From Paenibacillus qinlingensis (GTDB lineage: Bacteria > Bacillota > Bacilli > Paenibacillales > NBRC-103111), in the NCBI RefSeq assembly GCF_013204845.1, contig NZ_JABMKY010000003.1:523907-587906 (forward strand): a DNA stretch of 64,000 bases, given 5' to 3'. Shown one piece after another: positions 44,115-53,346 of this stretch (its first letter is position 1; every line of letters begins with the position of its first letter). The notes beneath the pieces were generated by a model, which was not told the origin of the DNA, ran no database searches, and saw only the letters and a list, made by a program, of their open reading frames with translations. The position numbers and the translations under genes are program-made.

Positions 44115-45008
44115 CTAACGAATCGTTTGCATAACCTCTTTCATAGTGGAGATAAAGGCTTCAGCTGCTTTGGAAATATAGCGTCCTTTGCGATAAGCAA
44201 TGACTAGCTTGCGAGTTGGTCTGCCCTCTAGAGCGACGTTTACGGGAGAAAGCTCATGTAGACTTCTTTTGGAGATTAAGTATGGAACGAAAGCGACTCC
44301 CATACCAGCAGCAACAAGCGATTGCACGGTTTCCATATTACTCGATTCAAAAACGATATTTGGGGTGAAGCCAGCTTCCTGACACAGATCCAGGGTCAGC
44401 TTGCGGAAGCCTTGTCCTTTTTTCAGGGCGATAAATGCTTCTTTTTCCAATTGTGAAATTCGGATAGGTTCCTTACTGGATGCTAAGGGGTGCAGCGGCG
44501 GAACGGCAAGGATGATTTCTTCTTCTAATAATGTCTCATAAACGAGAGATTCTTCTCGCAAAGGCAAAGATAGTAGCGAAATATCGGTCTGGCCATTTAC
44601 AGTTAACGTTTCTAAGTTAGATGAAGTTTCTTCTACCAGCGATATTTCGATATCCGGATAAGCGGCTTGAAACACGGGTACCACGAAGGGTAAAATGGTC
44701 GATCCCGTAATTGGCATAGAGCCGATCACTAGGCGGCCTTTTTTCATCTGAGAAATGTCTTCCATTTCCTTTTTGAGCCCCTCGATCATATCGAGAATCT
44801 TTTGTGACTTCTCTACAAATAGAGAACCTGCGTGGGTCAACTCAACTGAATTCGTACTGCGCTGGAATAAAAGGACACCAAGTTCCTTCTCAAGTTTTGA
44901 CAATTGCTGGCTTAATGAAGGTTGGGCAATATGTAACTTCTCCGCTGCACGAGAGAAATTCCGTTCTATGGCGATCTGGATGGCATACTGTAATTGACGT
45001 AATTCCAT
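44115..45008 (-). CDS. LysR-family transcriptional regulator
   Basis: 297 residues, normal for LysR. ATG 45008 starts MELRQLQYAIQIAIERNFSRAAEKLHIAQPSLSQQLSKLEKELG, the classical wHTH; the frame extends to 45134 but that part overlaps the strong hairpin and lacks a ribosome site. AAAGGAG lies 12 bases upstream. The C-terminal periplasmic-binding-protein-like domain has FVPYLISKR near 240. The target is not obvious: the flanking siderophore operon has Fur control, and the leuCD genes are 3.5 kb away with a possible LysR-type site. Confidence 0.88.
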   Translation of the reverse strand: MELRQLQYAIQIAIERNFSRAAEKLHIAQPSLSQQLSKLEKELGVLLFQRSTNSVELTHAGSLFVEKSQKILDMIEGLKKEMEDISQMKKGRLVIGSMPITGSTILPFVVPVFQAAYPDIEISLVEETSSNLETLTVNGQTDISLLSLPLREESLVYETLLEEEIILAVPPLHPLASSKEPIRISQLEKEAFIALKKGQGFRKLTLDLCQEAGFTPNIVFESSNMETVQSLVAAGMGVAFVPYLISKRSLHELSPVNVALEGRPTRKLVIAYRKGRYISKAAEAFISTMKEVMQTIR

Positions 45009-45091
45009 GCGAAGAAGTGTCTCCTTTATAGATGTCTTGAAAGTTATCATATCAAGCTTTTTGGGGTGAAACAAGGTGGACATAGGAATAA

Positions 45092-45150
45092 ATAACCATA
45101 AAGGGCAATGATGACTGGTTTCATCCAGTTTCATTGCCCTTTATGGTTAT
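45092..45150 (-). terminator. Exceptionally long perfect hairpin after the siderophore operon
   Basis: ATAACCATAAAGGGCAATGA (45092-45111) and its exact complement (45131-45150) form a 20-bp stem, with ACTGG/CCAGT also pairing inside. It lies 24 bases past the permease stop. On the minus strand TTTATT follows, so it probably ends the fec transcript and insulates lysR. Confidence 0.75.
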
Positions 45151-45173
45151 CTTTGGTTACTATTTACTATTTG

Positions 45174-47234
45174 CTATTTACGAACAGTGCTTCTATACAT
45201 AAGGAATAATAGATAAGGAGCTCCAATAATAGCTACAACGATACCAGATGGAATCTCTTTTGGAATGAGAATCGTTTTGCCTATAATATCAGCCAATGTT
45301 AGTAGGATCGCCCCTAAGATGGCCGAAAGTACAACCGACTTCTGATGATGCTGCCCCATGAATAGACGAACAGCGTGTGGCGCTAGTAAGCCTACGAAGC
45401 TTACGGTTCCGACCGCGGCTACGGCAATCGCAGCAACGAACACGCCGATTGCTGCAGAAACCAATCTCGTCCTTTGTAACTTCAGACCTAGTCCAATAGA
45501 CACGTGGTCACCAAATGCTAATAGATCTACACGCCGACCAAGTAACCAAGCACTAGGGAGTAGAATGATCGTTGTTATTAGTAGTTGGATGACTTCCTTC
45601 CAGCCTCTGGCATAGGTACTTCCCGCTAGCCATGTAAGTGCTGGAGCGGCACCCAGCTTGGATTGGATCACGAGAAATTGAATGACAGCTGAGCCAATTG
45701 CGGAAACTGCAATTCCGACAAGAATCAGAACGACGGGATTAAGTCCCTTTTTCCAAGCGAAGGCATAGACGCTCCCCGCGGAAAGGAGTGCTCCGACTAT
45801 AGCGCCAATAGGTACCCAAGTAGCAGACGCTGTTGGCCAAATCGTCAACACGAGCAGGGCACCCATCCCAGCGCCAGATGTAACGCCAACAACGGATGGA
45901 TCTGCAAGTGGATTGCGAACAGCTCCTTGCATCATGGAGCCAGCAACGGCCAAGGAGGCGCCAGCGAGCGCAGCTACCAGGATGCGAGGCAGACGTAAGT
46001 TCAGAATGACATTGGCCGCCATTTCTTCGCCTTGACCAGTCAATACGGCTATTACGTTAGATAGAGGGATATGCAAAGCACCTGCTGTTAAGCCGAAAAG
46101 CACCAAGAAGATAAGGGCAATCGCAGATACAACAACTAGAATTGTATAAGGAATCTTGGTGCCTACGTAACCGACACTCATAGAGCTGCTCTCAGCGGAA
46201 GCTTTCATTCGAGATCCGCGGATTGCCAGCCAAATTAACCATGGTGCGCCAATCAATGCGGTTACGGAACCTGCAGGAAGCTCACCTAGTGTACTACGGA
46301 ACATTTTGGCAATTGTATCAGCACCAAGTAAAACTGCGGCTCCCCAGATCGCACTTCCTGGGATTAATAGTCTGTGTCGTTGTAAGCCAATTAATCGGAC
46401 AAGATGAGGTGCGATAAGCCCGATAAAACCGATAGGTCCCACAACGCTTACAGTTACACCTGCTAGCAGAATCGCTGCAGCTAGAGCAATAAATCGAACT
46501 AAGTTGATATTCTCACCTAATGAAATAGCGGTTTCTTCACTAAGAGCAAGCATATCTAGTTTTTGATGAAACAGTAAAGCGACGACGAGCCCAATACAAA
46601 TCCAAGGAAGTGCATACTGGACACCTTGCCAATCGTTCTGACCCAATGCACCTGAACCCCACATGAATAAGCCATTTGTCGCATCCTCATACATGATTTG
46701 CAGTCCGCTTGTGAAGGCTGAAAGTACGAGTGTTACGATCATACCGGCAAGTGCCATGCGTAGTGGTGAGCTTTTGCGGCCACCCGACATGTAATAGGCC
46801 ATTACTGCTGCACCACAAGCCCCAACTAATGCCAACAATAAAGCATGATCTGACTTCAAGGCCGGGAAAAACACAGCAGCCAAAACAATAATGAAATAAG
46901 CACCCGCATTCAAACCTAACGTTGAAGCGGAGGCGAGAGGATTGCGTGTGACGGTTTGTAACAAAGCACCGGCAACGGCAAGTGCTGCTCCTGCGAGCAT
47001 CCCCATCACTGCGCGCGGCATGCGAAGCCCCCGCACCATTAAATGGTCGGGGGTATCTTGTGGAGATATCAAAGCTTGTATAACCGTATGAAGGGTAATG
47101 TTCGCTTCTCCTTGCGTTAAGTTGAGAAAAAGCAGAAGGCAGAGAGCGAGCCCCCCACCTCCAAATACAAGAAGTGATTTCCACTCGATATTAGCGAAAC
47201 GGTTAGTTTTCGATTTCATCGCAGATTGGATCAT
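45174..47234 (-). CDS. Fused FecCD/FhuB-type siderophore permease
   Basis: 686 residues, two complete FecCD permease halves in one chain (about residues 25-335 and 350-680), as in FhuB of Gram-negatives; many Gram-positives have separate halves. Each half has the LRMPRAVMG / LRLPRILVA start segment, GALLQTVTRNPLASASTLG / GSMMQGAVRNPLADPSVVG, and the GFIGLIAPH / FVGLLAPHAVRL signature that contacts the ATPase. About 20 membrane segments are expected. The gene overlaps the binding-protein gene by ATGA. No ATPase is encoded here, so it must be shared from elsewhere. Confidence 0.92.
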   Translation of the reverse strand: MIQSAMKSKTNRFANIEWKSLLVFGGGGLALCLLLFLNLTQGEANITLHTVIQALISPQDTPDHLMVRGLRMPRAVMGMLAGAALAVAGALLQTVTRNPLASASTLGLNAGAYFIIVLAAVFFPALKSDHALLLALVGACGAAVMAYYMSGGRKSSPLRMALAGMIVTLVLSAFTSGLQIMYEDATNGLFMWGSGALGQNDWQGVQYALPWICIGLVVALLFHQKLDMLALSEETAISLGENINLVRFIALAAAILLAGVTVSVVGPIGFIGLIAPHLVRLIGLQRHRLLIPGSAIWGAAVLLGADTIAKMFRSTLGELPAGSVTALIGAPWLIWLAIRGSRMKASAESSSMSVGYVGTKIPYTILVVVSAIALIFLVLFGLTAGALHIPLSNVIAVLTGQGEEMAANVILNLRLPRILVAALAGASLAVAGSMMQGAVRNPLADPSVVGVTSGAGMGALLVLTIWPTASATWVPIGAIVGALLSAGSVYAFAWKKGLNPVVLILVGIAVSAIGSAVIQFLVIQSKLGAAPALTWLAGSTYARGWKEVIQLLITTIILLPSAWLLGRRVDLLAFGDHVSIGLGLKLQRTRLVSAAIGVFVAAIAVAAVGTVSFVGLLAPHAVRLFMGQHHQKSVVLSAILGAILLTLADIIGKTILIPKEIPSGIVVAIIGAPYLLFLMYRSTVRK

Positions 47235-48247
47235 TTCGTAAGTGCAGCAGCAGTTAGCTCAGCGAATAGTTTGGCAGATAAAGGTCCACCGAAAGTCCAA
47301 GTGTTGCCTGGAAGCTTGAATGTTTTGTTGTCTTTCACAAACGAAAGACCTTTCCATACGGCATTGTCTTTCAATTGTTTCTCGAATACGTTATCCGCAT
47401 CTTGAACGATGTAGAAGAAGTTCGCATTTTGAACAGCAGGTAAAGCTTCTACGGAAGCAGTTGAGAAGCCATAAAGCTCAAATTTAGTGGACTTAAATAC
47501 ATTCTTCAAACCGATACGTTGCATAATTTGAACAACCATGGAGTTGTCAGTGAACATACGTAGAACAGCATTGTTTTGGTTGCTGAACGCTTGTGTTAAA
47601 GCGAACTCAGCTCCATCTTTTTTCGCTGTAACTAATTTTGCTTTCGTATCCGCGAAGGCTTTGTCAAGATCAGCAAGTACTTTATCTCCTTCAGCCTTCT
47701 TACCAACGATATCTGAAATTGTTTTAAATGTAGTTATCATATCTGAGTATTGATCGCCTTTTCCTTCAGCTGGGTACGATTCAAATGCGATCGTAGGAGC
47801 AATCTTGGAAAGAGCTTCGTAATTTTTGCTCGAACGCAACGTGCTTGTAATGATAAGATCAGGCTTCAGACCAGTAATTGTTTCTAAGTTAGGCTCTTGA
47901 CGAGTCCCTACATCAGTAACAGAAGCATCGAGTGCTGGCTTAACATTTACTGCACCTTGGTAGCCTTTAATATCAGCGGAGCCTACAGGTTGAAGGCCAA
48001 GTGCTAGCACATCTTCTGTGTATGCCCATTCTAATGTTACAATGCGTTTCGGTGTACCTTTAATTGTCGTTGTTCCCAGTGCGTGTGTAATAGTCTTATC
48101 TGCAGCAGGAGTTGCTGAAGGTTGAACGGTTGCTGCTGGAGCAGGTGATGCAGTAGAAGAAGACGTGTTCGAAGTTCCGCATGCTGCAGTAATGAACAGC
48201 AACATAAGTGAAAGTGTAAAAGTAACTGGTTTAATAAGTTTTCGCAC
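47231..48247 (-). CDS. Iron-siderophore substrate-binding lipoprotein
   Basis: 338 residues from GTG 48247, six bases after AGGGGGA; upstream frame extension is not supported. The signal peptide ends in a lipobox (FITAAC, Cys about residue 22), followed by a Ser/Thr/Pro-rich linker and a periplasmic-binding-protein-like domain with a Fe-siderophore pattern (RIVTLEWAYTEDVLALGLQPVG, PNLETITGLKPDLIITSTL). Family-known: binds ferric siderophores and delivers them to the FecCD permease. It is controlled by a near-perfect Fur box. Confidence 0.92.
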   Translation of the reverse strand: MRKLIKPVTFTLSLMLLFITAACGTSNTSSSTASPAPAATVQPSATPAADKTITHALGTTTIKGTPKRIVTLEWAYTEDVLALGLQPVGSADIKGYQGAVNVKPALDASVTDVGTRQEPNLETITGLKPDLIITSTLRSSKNYEALSKIAPTIAFESYPAEGKGDQYSDMITTFKTISDIVGKKAEGDKVLADLDKAFADTKAKLVTAKKDGAEFALTQAFSNQNNAVLRMFTDNSMVVQIMQRIGLKNVFKSTKFELYGFSTASVEALPAVQNANFFYIVQDADNVFEKQLKDNAVWKGLSFVKDNKTFKLPGNTWTFGGPLSAKLFAELTAAALTK

Positions 48248-48313
48248 AATAAATCCCCCTGAATGTATGTATTCTAAAAATTGGTGAATCGATGGCCAAT
48301 TCGATACCGCTAG

Positions 48314-48332
48314 GAGAATGATAATCATTATC
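48314..48332 (-). promoter_or_regulatory. Fur box of siderophore operon
   Basis: GAGAATGATAATCATTATC differs from the Fur consensus GATAATGATAATCATTATC at one base and lies over the -10 region of the promoter, so iron-loaded Fur should repress transcription. Confidence 0.9.
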
Positions 48333-48346
48333 ACTTCATATGTCAA
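48318..48346 (-). promoter_or_regulatory. Sigma-A promoter of siderophore operon
   Basis: On the minus strand TTGACA (48346-48341) and TATCAT (48323-48318) with a 17-base spacer. The -10 and spacer are covered by the Fur box. Confidence 0.85.
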
Positions 48347-48404
48347 CAACATTCTGCAAAATATTAACAACTTCTAAACTATATAGGAGTTATCTATCAA
48401 GCTT

Positions 48405-48428
48405 ATAGTTATTATATCTTGGAACTAT
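48405..48428 (+). promoter_or_regulatory. Possible LysR-type operator upstream of leuC
   Basis: ATAGTT (48405-48410) and AACTAT (48423-48428) are inverted and separated by 12 bases, consistent with a LysR-type binding site. No T-box is present in this gap. Weak, but the only palindrome of note here. Confidence 0.3.
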
Positions 48429-48507
48429 GACGTGATCCGTGCTAAAGTACTGTATGAGGGTAAGACATTAGCAAACTAATGCGGATAATGACAAGAGGTG
48501 ACTGGGT

Positions 48508-49929
48508 ATGAGTAAAAAGACAATGTTCGAGAAGATTTGGGATAATCACGTTATTAACCAGGAAGATGGCAAGCCTAGCGTTATTTATATTGATTTGCAT
48601 CTAGTACATGAAGTAACTTCACCGCAGGCTTTTGAAGGGCTTCGTTTGTCCGGTCGTAAAGTTCGTCGTCCTGATTTAACTTTCGCAACAATGGACCACA
48701 ACGTACCAACGAAAGATCGTTTTAATATTACAGATCCAATTTCGAAGCAACAAATCGATACACTTTCACAAAACTGCCGTGACTTCGGCGTTACACTTTT
48801 TGACTTGGATAGCCTAGATCAAGGTGTTGTTCACGTAATGGGACCTGAACTTGGTCTTACGCACCCAGGTAAAACAATCGTATGTGGTGATAGCCATACT
48901 TCCACACACGGCGCATTCGGCGCACTTGCTTTCGGTATCGGTACAAGTGAAGTTGAACACGTTATGGCGACACAAACACTTCAACAATCCAGAGCGAAAT
49001 CCCTGGAAGTTCGTATCATTGGCAACTTGAAGCCAGGCGTTACTGCGAAGGATTTGATCCTTGGTGTTATCGCGAAATACGGCACAGACTTTGCAACAGG
49101 CTATGTTATTGAGTACACAGGCGAAGCGATCCGTGGTCTTTCCATGGAAGAGCGTATGACTGTTTGTAACATGTCTATTGAAGGTGGAGCTCGTGCTGGA
49201 CTAATCGCTCCTGATGCAACAACATTTAACTACCTTCGTGGTCGTGAATATGTACCTCAAGGTGCTGATTTCGACGCAGCTGTGGCAGAGTGGACGAATC
49301 TTGTTACTGACGAAGGCGCTACGTATGACTGGGTATTGGAATTCGACGCAGATACATTGATCCCGCAAGTGACCTGGGGTACGAGCCCTGGTATGGGAAC
49401 AAGTGTAACTTCCTTGGTTCCGGATCCGCAAAGCTTCGAAACAGAGAATGAACGTAAAGCTGCTGAAAAAGCGCTTGAATATATGGATTTAACACCAGGA
49501 ACACCGATGACAGAACTGAAAGTGGATTATGTCTTCATCGGTTCTTGTACAAATGGACGCATCGAAGATCTTCGTGCAGCAGCTAAGATTGCACAAGGTT
49601 ATACAGTTGATCCAAGTGTAACTGCAATCGTAGTTCCAGGTTCCGGTCGCGTGAAAATTCAAGCGGAGAAAGAAGGTTTGGATAAAATCTTCTCCGACGC
49701 TGGATTCGAATGGCGCGATGCGGGCTGTAGTATGTGTTTGGCAATGAACCCAGACGTACTTCAACCAGGACAACGCTGTGCTTCCACATCCAACCGTAAC
49801 TTTGAAGGTCGTCAAGGCCGCGGCGGACGTACGCATCTTGTATCTCCAGCAATGGCTGTTGCTGCAGCAATCAAAGGTCATTTCTATGACGTTCGTGATT
49901 GGGAAATTAAAGAATACCAACAAGCTTAA
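48508..49929 (+). CDS. leuC: 3-isopropylmalate dehydratase large subunit
   Basis: 473 residues, aconitase superfamily. With LeuD it isomerises 2-isopropylmalate to 3-isopropylmalate in leucine synthesis. Iron-sulfur cluster cysteines are in IGSCTNGR, and in [26 protein letters not shown] is a typical substrate-site segment. ATG 48508 follows AAGAGGTGA. leuD follows after 69 bases, with an intergenic hairpin. The C-terminal [20 protein letters not shown] is a family signature. Confidence 0.95.
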   Translation: MSKKTMFEKIWDNHVINQEDGKPSVIYIDLHLVHEVTSPQAFEGLRLSGRKVRRPDLTFATMDHNVPTKDRFNITDPISKQQIDTLSQNCRDFGVTLFDLDSLDQGVVHVMGPELGLTHPGKTIVCGDSHTSTHGAFGALAFGIGTSEVEHVMATQTLQQSRAKSLEVRIIGNLKPGVTAKDLILGVIAKYGTDFATGYVIEYTGEAIRGLSMEERMTVCNMSIEGGARAGLIAPDATTFNYLRGREYVPQGADFDAAVAEWTNLVTDEGATYDWVLEFDADTLIPQVTWGTSPGMGTSVTSLVPDPQSFETENERKAAEKALEYMDLTPGTPMTELKVDYVFIGSCTNGRIEDLRAAAKIAQGYTVDPSVTAIVVPGSGRVKIQAEKEGLDKIFSDAGFEWRDAGCSMCLAMNPDVLQPGQRCASTSNRNFEGRQGRGGRTHLVSPAMAVAAAIKGHFYDVRDWEIKEYQQA

Positions 49930-49961
49930 TTTCGGCGAAATAAAGTAATGTTTAAGATGCT

Positions 49962-49981
49962 AGTTTTGCTGTAGCAAAACT
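49962..49981 (+). other. Small intercistronic hairpin between leuC and leuD
   Basis: AGTTTTGCT and AGCAAAACT form a 9-base stem with loop GT, just ahead of the leuD ribosome site AAGGAG. It could be an mRNA-processing or attenuating element setting the LeuC:LeuD ratio. Confidence 0.5.
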
Positions 49982-49998
49982 TTAAGGAGAATGAGAAC

Positions 49999-50604
49999 AT
50001 GGAAGCTTTCAAACAACATACAGGTCTTGTAGGCCCTGTTGATCGTGTAAACGTAGATACAGATGCAATTATCCCTAAACAATTTCTTAAACGTATTGAG
50101 CGTTCTGGCTTCGGACAATTCCTTTTCTTCGAGTGGAGATGGGATGAAGCAGGCAACGTAATCGAGAATTTCCCATTAAATCAAGATCGTTATCAAGGAG
50201 CTTCCGTTCTGATCTCCAGAGCGAACTTTGGTTGCGGATCATCCCGTGAGCACGCGCCTTGGGCGATTCAAGATTTCGGATTCCGCGTTATCATAGCGCC
50301 TTCCTATGCTGACATTTTTTACAACAACTGTTTCAAAAACAGCATTCTGCCAATCAAATTGTCGGAAGAGCAAGTTGAAGATTTGTTCCAACGTACTGCA
50401 AAGCACGATGGATACAAATTGAATGTTGATCTAGAAAATAAAAAGCTGACTGATGAATACGGTCTTGAAATCCAATTTGATTTGGATGAGCACCGTCGCC
50501 AATTCTTGCTGCAAGGCTTGGATGACATCGGATTGACACTTCAACATGAAGCGAAGATCACAGCGTATGAGCAAGCTCACCAAAAACGTTTAGCTTACAA
50601 ATAA
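49999..50604 (+). CDS. leuD: 3-isopropylmalate dehydratase small subunit
   Basis: 201 residues, normal length. Segments [34 protein letters not shown] and [18 protein letters not shown] define LeuD, the swivelling domain of aconitase-type isomerases. ATG 49999 follows AAGGAGAATGAG. A strong terminator follows. The rest of the leucine pathway (leuA, leuB) is not in the window. Confidence 0.95.
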   Translation: MEAFKQHTGLVGPVDRVNVDTDAIIPKQFLKRIERSGFGQFLFFEWRWDEAGNVIENFPLNQDRYQGASVLISRANFGCGSSREHAPWAIQDFGFRVIIAPSYADIFYNNCFKNSILPIKLSEEQVEDLFQRTAKHDGYKLNVDLENKKLTDEYGLEIQFDLDEHRRQFLLQGLDDIGLTLQHEAKITAYEQAHQKRLAYK

Positions 50605-50615
50605 GTAAATTCCAG

Positions 50616-50647
50616 AAGACGTATCCCCCTAGTGGGATACGTCTTTT
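50616..50647 (+). terminator. Terminator after leuD
   Basis: AAGACGTATCCC and GGGATACGTCTT form a perfect 12-base stem, followed by T residues. Confidence 0.9.
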
Positions 50648-50752
50648 TTGCTATACAGCTGCTGCAGACAATGCTCAGATACTTGTTTAACTGGAAAATC
50701 TACATCTAAAATCAAGATAAATGTGTGTAAAGAGCGATTAGATGGAAAAAAG

Positions 50753-50807
50753 GTAGTTATTTTCCGAGGATTCCGTCATTCAGGTAGAAATGAGTGAAAA
50801 TAACTAC
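50753..50807. repeat. Perfect 12-bp inverted repeat in gene-free stretch
   Basis: GTAGTTATTTTC (50753-50764) and GAAAATAACTAC (50796-50807) are perfect inverted copies over a 31-base loop. A further GTTATTTCACT follows at about 50819. The layout suggests a REP-like intergenic element, though no second copy is in this window. Confidence 0.55.
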
Positions 50808-50975
50808 GTATTTTGCAGTTATTTCACTTTTGAAGGGAGATATCGCGAATTTAACTGTACTATTTCCATTAATTCATTTAATCGTGTAACCTCCAACGCT
50901 TCCACCCCGGGAACCTCTAGCCTTGAAACCAACTAGGGCGATCTAACAAGCCCAACCCAAGCCCAAGCTCAAGCC

Positions 50976-51157
50976 AACAAGCTCAACCCAACAAGCGCAA
51001 CCGAACAAGCCCAATCTAACAAGCCCAACCGAACAAGCCCAGCCCAACAAGCCCAATCAAACAAGCGCAACCGAACAAGCGCATCCCAACAAGCCCAACC
51101 GAACAAGCGCAACCCAACAAGCACATCCCAACAAGCCCAATCTAACAAGCCCAAGCC
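50976..51157. repeat. 14-bp minisatellite (12 regular units plus a 13th)
   Basis: Twelve contiguous 14-base units of the type AACAAGCCCAACCG run from 50976 to 51143, with a thirteenth, AACAAGCCCAAGCC, at 51144-51157; variation is mainly at positions 8 and 11-14. A single AACAAG at 50945 and CCCAAGCCCAAG-type filler precede the array. The period is not a multiple of three and no ribosome site precedes the minus-strand frame that spans it, so it is not a coding repeat. Spacers are absent, so it is not CRISPR. Copy number is likely to vary between strains. Confidence 0.9.
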
Positions 51158-51204
51158 CAACCGATTGTTGTAGGATTACTGGTTGGTTGATAGGGGATTA
51201 TTCT

Positions 51205-51396
51205 CTGAAAAATACAAATAGGCAACCTTTTCTCCCCATTTATCCTCCAAATTAGCAAATGCGTGCAAATAGGCAACCATTCTATCAAATTTCAATGATA
51301 TATCAACAAATCACACTAAATTGATGCCTATTTGCATCAATTTTCAAAAAATGAGGGATATACTCATTCAAAACTGCACTTTTGCATTTTTGACAG
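51205..51396 (-). repeat. Dispersed intergenic repeat, copy 2 (about 192 bp)
   Basis: Inverted counterpart of 9155-9346. The blocks TTGATGCAAATAGGCATCAA, GGTTGCCTATT, GCACGCATTT and CAAAAATGCAAAAG are present on the minus strand. Copy 2 additionally repeats the GGTTGCCTATTTG motif at both ends of its second half, so the element has its own internal repeat. No coding capacity. Confidence 0.8.
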
Positions 51397-51675
51397 TTCC
51401 CAACCCATTCCTAACTAACACTCTCAATGTAATTGACCAATGAACTGTTAGGTTCGGTATATGCATTTCTGTGTATGAAAGGTGTTACAAGTAGGTTTCT
51501 GATAACGCGCAGACTTTCACTAAGTTTTTGAATTAATATATTTTGAGCCTTAGGATAAGCAAAGCATACTCCGAATGTGCTTCTATTTTTCAAGTTTTAA
51601 ATATAAATCTTGCAACTTTTGGCAATTTGTATCGTCTAATAGATTACTAGAATGTCGAAGCAAAGGAGGTTGTGC
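51397..51675. other. Gene-free stretch before the amidase promoter
   Basis: About 280 bases of AT-rich sequence. A 60-codon minus-strand frame at 51411-51593 lacks a ribosome site. Nothing else recognised. Confidence 0.4.
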
Positions 51676-51704
51676 TGTCAGGTATAGGTTAATTTTGCTA
51701 TAAT
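51676..51704 (+). promoter_or_regulatory. Promoter of amidase gene
   Basis: TATAAT at 51699-51704 with extended -10 (TGC before it) and a weak TGTCAG -35 at 51676-51681, spacer 17. Confidence 0.65.
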
Positions 51705-51796
51705 ATAAAGGAAGCTGATAGTTTCGTAGAATTTGCTGATTGGTTGCGTTCCTACATCCCCCGAAATCCCCCAATTCCGACATTACATAGAGGTGA

Positions 51797-53278
51797 ATGA
51801 TGAAATTTCCTGCATTTTGTTTGTTTTTGCTCGCATGTCTGTTGCTGCTGCCAACTACCGCCTTTGGGGCTGAAGCACCGAAGCCGATTAAGCTTTATAT
51901 GAATGAAAAGCAGCTCGAAGTCCAAGGTGTTCAGCCGCGAATTGTGAATGATAATACGATTGTTCCGGTTCGAATAATCGTCGAACAAATCGGTGCAAAA
52001 GTAAGTTGGGACGAAGCTACAAGTAAGGTAACTATTGTGAAAGACAAGATTAATATTCAACTTGTGATAAACAATGTAACTGCCATCATTAATGGTAAAA
52101 AAGAAACATTAGAAGTAGGACCTAAGATAGAAAATGGCTCCACGATGCTTCCATTGCGTTTCATCGGTGAAGTATTGGGTATTGAATTTAAGTGGGATGG
52201 CGCTACTTCTTCCGTACACATGTTCAAAGATGTTGAATCGGATTCTAAACCAGTCACGGGACCTGTTGACGTTGTAGTTCCCGATGGAGGTACACCAAAT
52301 CCAGAGACCAAACCTCCAGGAACAAAGCCTTCCACCGGAACAGGAAACGGATCAGGAACAGGAACAAACACAGGGAATGGGACAGGAACAGTCACACCAG
52401 ATCCATCTGTTCATGTGATTACTTCTATTTCACTATCCGAAACGGAATTTTCAGTCAATGCAAAAGATGGGACCCTAAGTCCAAGAGTTTTAACTTTAGC
52501 GAATCCTTCTCGTCTCGTGTTTGATTTCCCTAATACCACATTGGATGAATCTCTACAGAAGCTGCTTGTTAAAAATTCCGGAGAGTTGCCATCCAAGCAG
52601 CCGTTAGTGTCCAAAGTGCGATTTTCAAATTTTAACGATAATCCAGCAACAGTGAGAATTATTCTGGATTTGAACGCGCCTACGGAGTACCAGACGATTC
52701 CGTCCAAACTTCCTAATCAATGGAAAGCTTCGATAGGTGAGAGGAAGTTAACGGTTATCATCGATGCCGGTCACGGTGACAACGATCCTGGTGCACTCTC
52801 CATTACAGGTAAGCATGAGAAGGAATTTACACTCTCTACAGCGAAGAAGGTAGAAGCACTATTAGCGAAAGATAAGCGGGTGCATGTTCTGATGACTCGT
52901 TCTGATGATACTTTCATTCCATTAGATGATCGTGTTTCTTTTGCCAATGATATTTCAGCAGACCTCTTTCTATCAATTCACGGAAATAGTGCCAAAGCAA
53001 CTGTATCAGGAACGGAAACCTACTATAACAGGCCCGAGAGCTTAGATTTCGCCAACGTGATTCATAAGTACGCTGTTCCAGCTACTGGGTTTGCTGATCG
53101 AAAGGTTCGTCAAGCAGACTTCCGCGTTATTACCAAAACGAGTATGCCTGCAGTCTTGCTTGAAGTTGGTTATTTGTCCAATAAGAATGATGAATCTGCG
53201 ATGTACAAAGAGGCATTCCAGGACAAATTAGCTGCTTCACTTGTTGCCGCTATTAAGGAATATTTAAACCTTAAGTAA
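51797..53278 (+). CDS. Secreted N-acetylmuramoyl-L-alanine amidase with stalk and AMIN domains
   Basis: 493 residues. Signal peptide (about 1-24, ending AFGAEA), then a copper amine oxidase N-terminal-type domain (about 33-150; VPVRIIVEQIGAKVSWDEATSKVTI), a Gly/Thr/Pro linker (about 155-205), an AMIN domain (about 210-315) and an Amidase_3 domain (325-490). Zinc and catalytic residues are visible: H in VIIDAGHGDNDPG, E in KHEKEFTLS, H in FLSIHGNSA and E in LLEVGYLSN. It cleaves stem peptides from peptidoglycan. Start is ATG 51797 or the adjoining ATG 51800 (AGAGGTG upstream). Confidence 0.92.
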   Translation: MMKFPAFCLFLLACLLLLPTTAFGAEAPKPIKLYMNEKQLEVQGVQPRIVNDNTIVPVRIIVEQIGAKVSWDEATSKVTIVKDKINIQLVINNVTAIINGKKETLEVGPKIENGSTMLPLRFIGEVLGIEFKWDGATSSVHMFKDVESDSKPVTGPVDVVVPDGGTPNPETKPPGTKPSTGTGNGSGTGTNTGNGTGTVTPDPSVHVITSISLSETEFSVNAKDGTLSPRVLTLANPSRLVFDFPNTTLDESLQKLLVKNSGELPSKQPLVSKVRFSNFNDNPATVRIILDLNAPTEYQTIPSKLPNQWKASIGERKLTVIIDAGHGDNDPGALSITGKHEKEFTLSTAKKVEALLAKDKRVHVLMTRSDDTFIPLDDRVSFANDISADLFLSIHGNSAKATVSGTETYYNRPESLDFANVIHKYAVPATGFADRKVRQADFRVITKTSMPAVLLEVGYLSNKNDESAMYKEAFQDKLAASLVAAIKEYLNLK

Positions 53279-53346
53279 ATATGTAGACCATCAAGCGGAT
53301 CAAAATAGGCTAGCCTGTCTAGGCATAATGCTAAGGAGTGAATAAG

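Noticed and set aside
50976..51157. Possible CRISPR array
   Set aside because: Units are contiguous 14-mers without spacers, and there are no cas genes.
50969..51160. 63-codon minus-strand frame of GLLDWACWDVL-type repeats
   Set aside because: It is the translation of the 14-bp minisatellite; the repeat is open in several frames, has no ribosome site, and its period is not a multiple of three.
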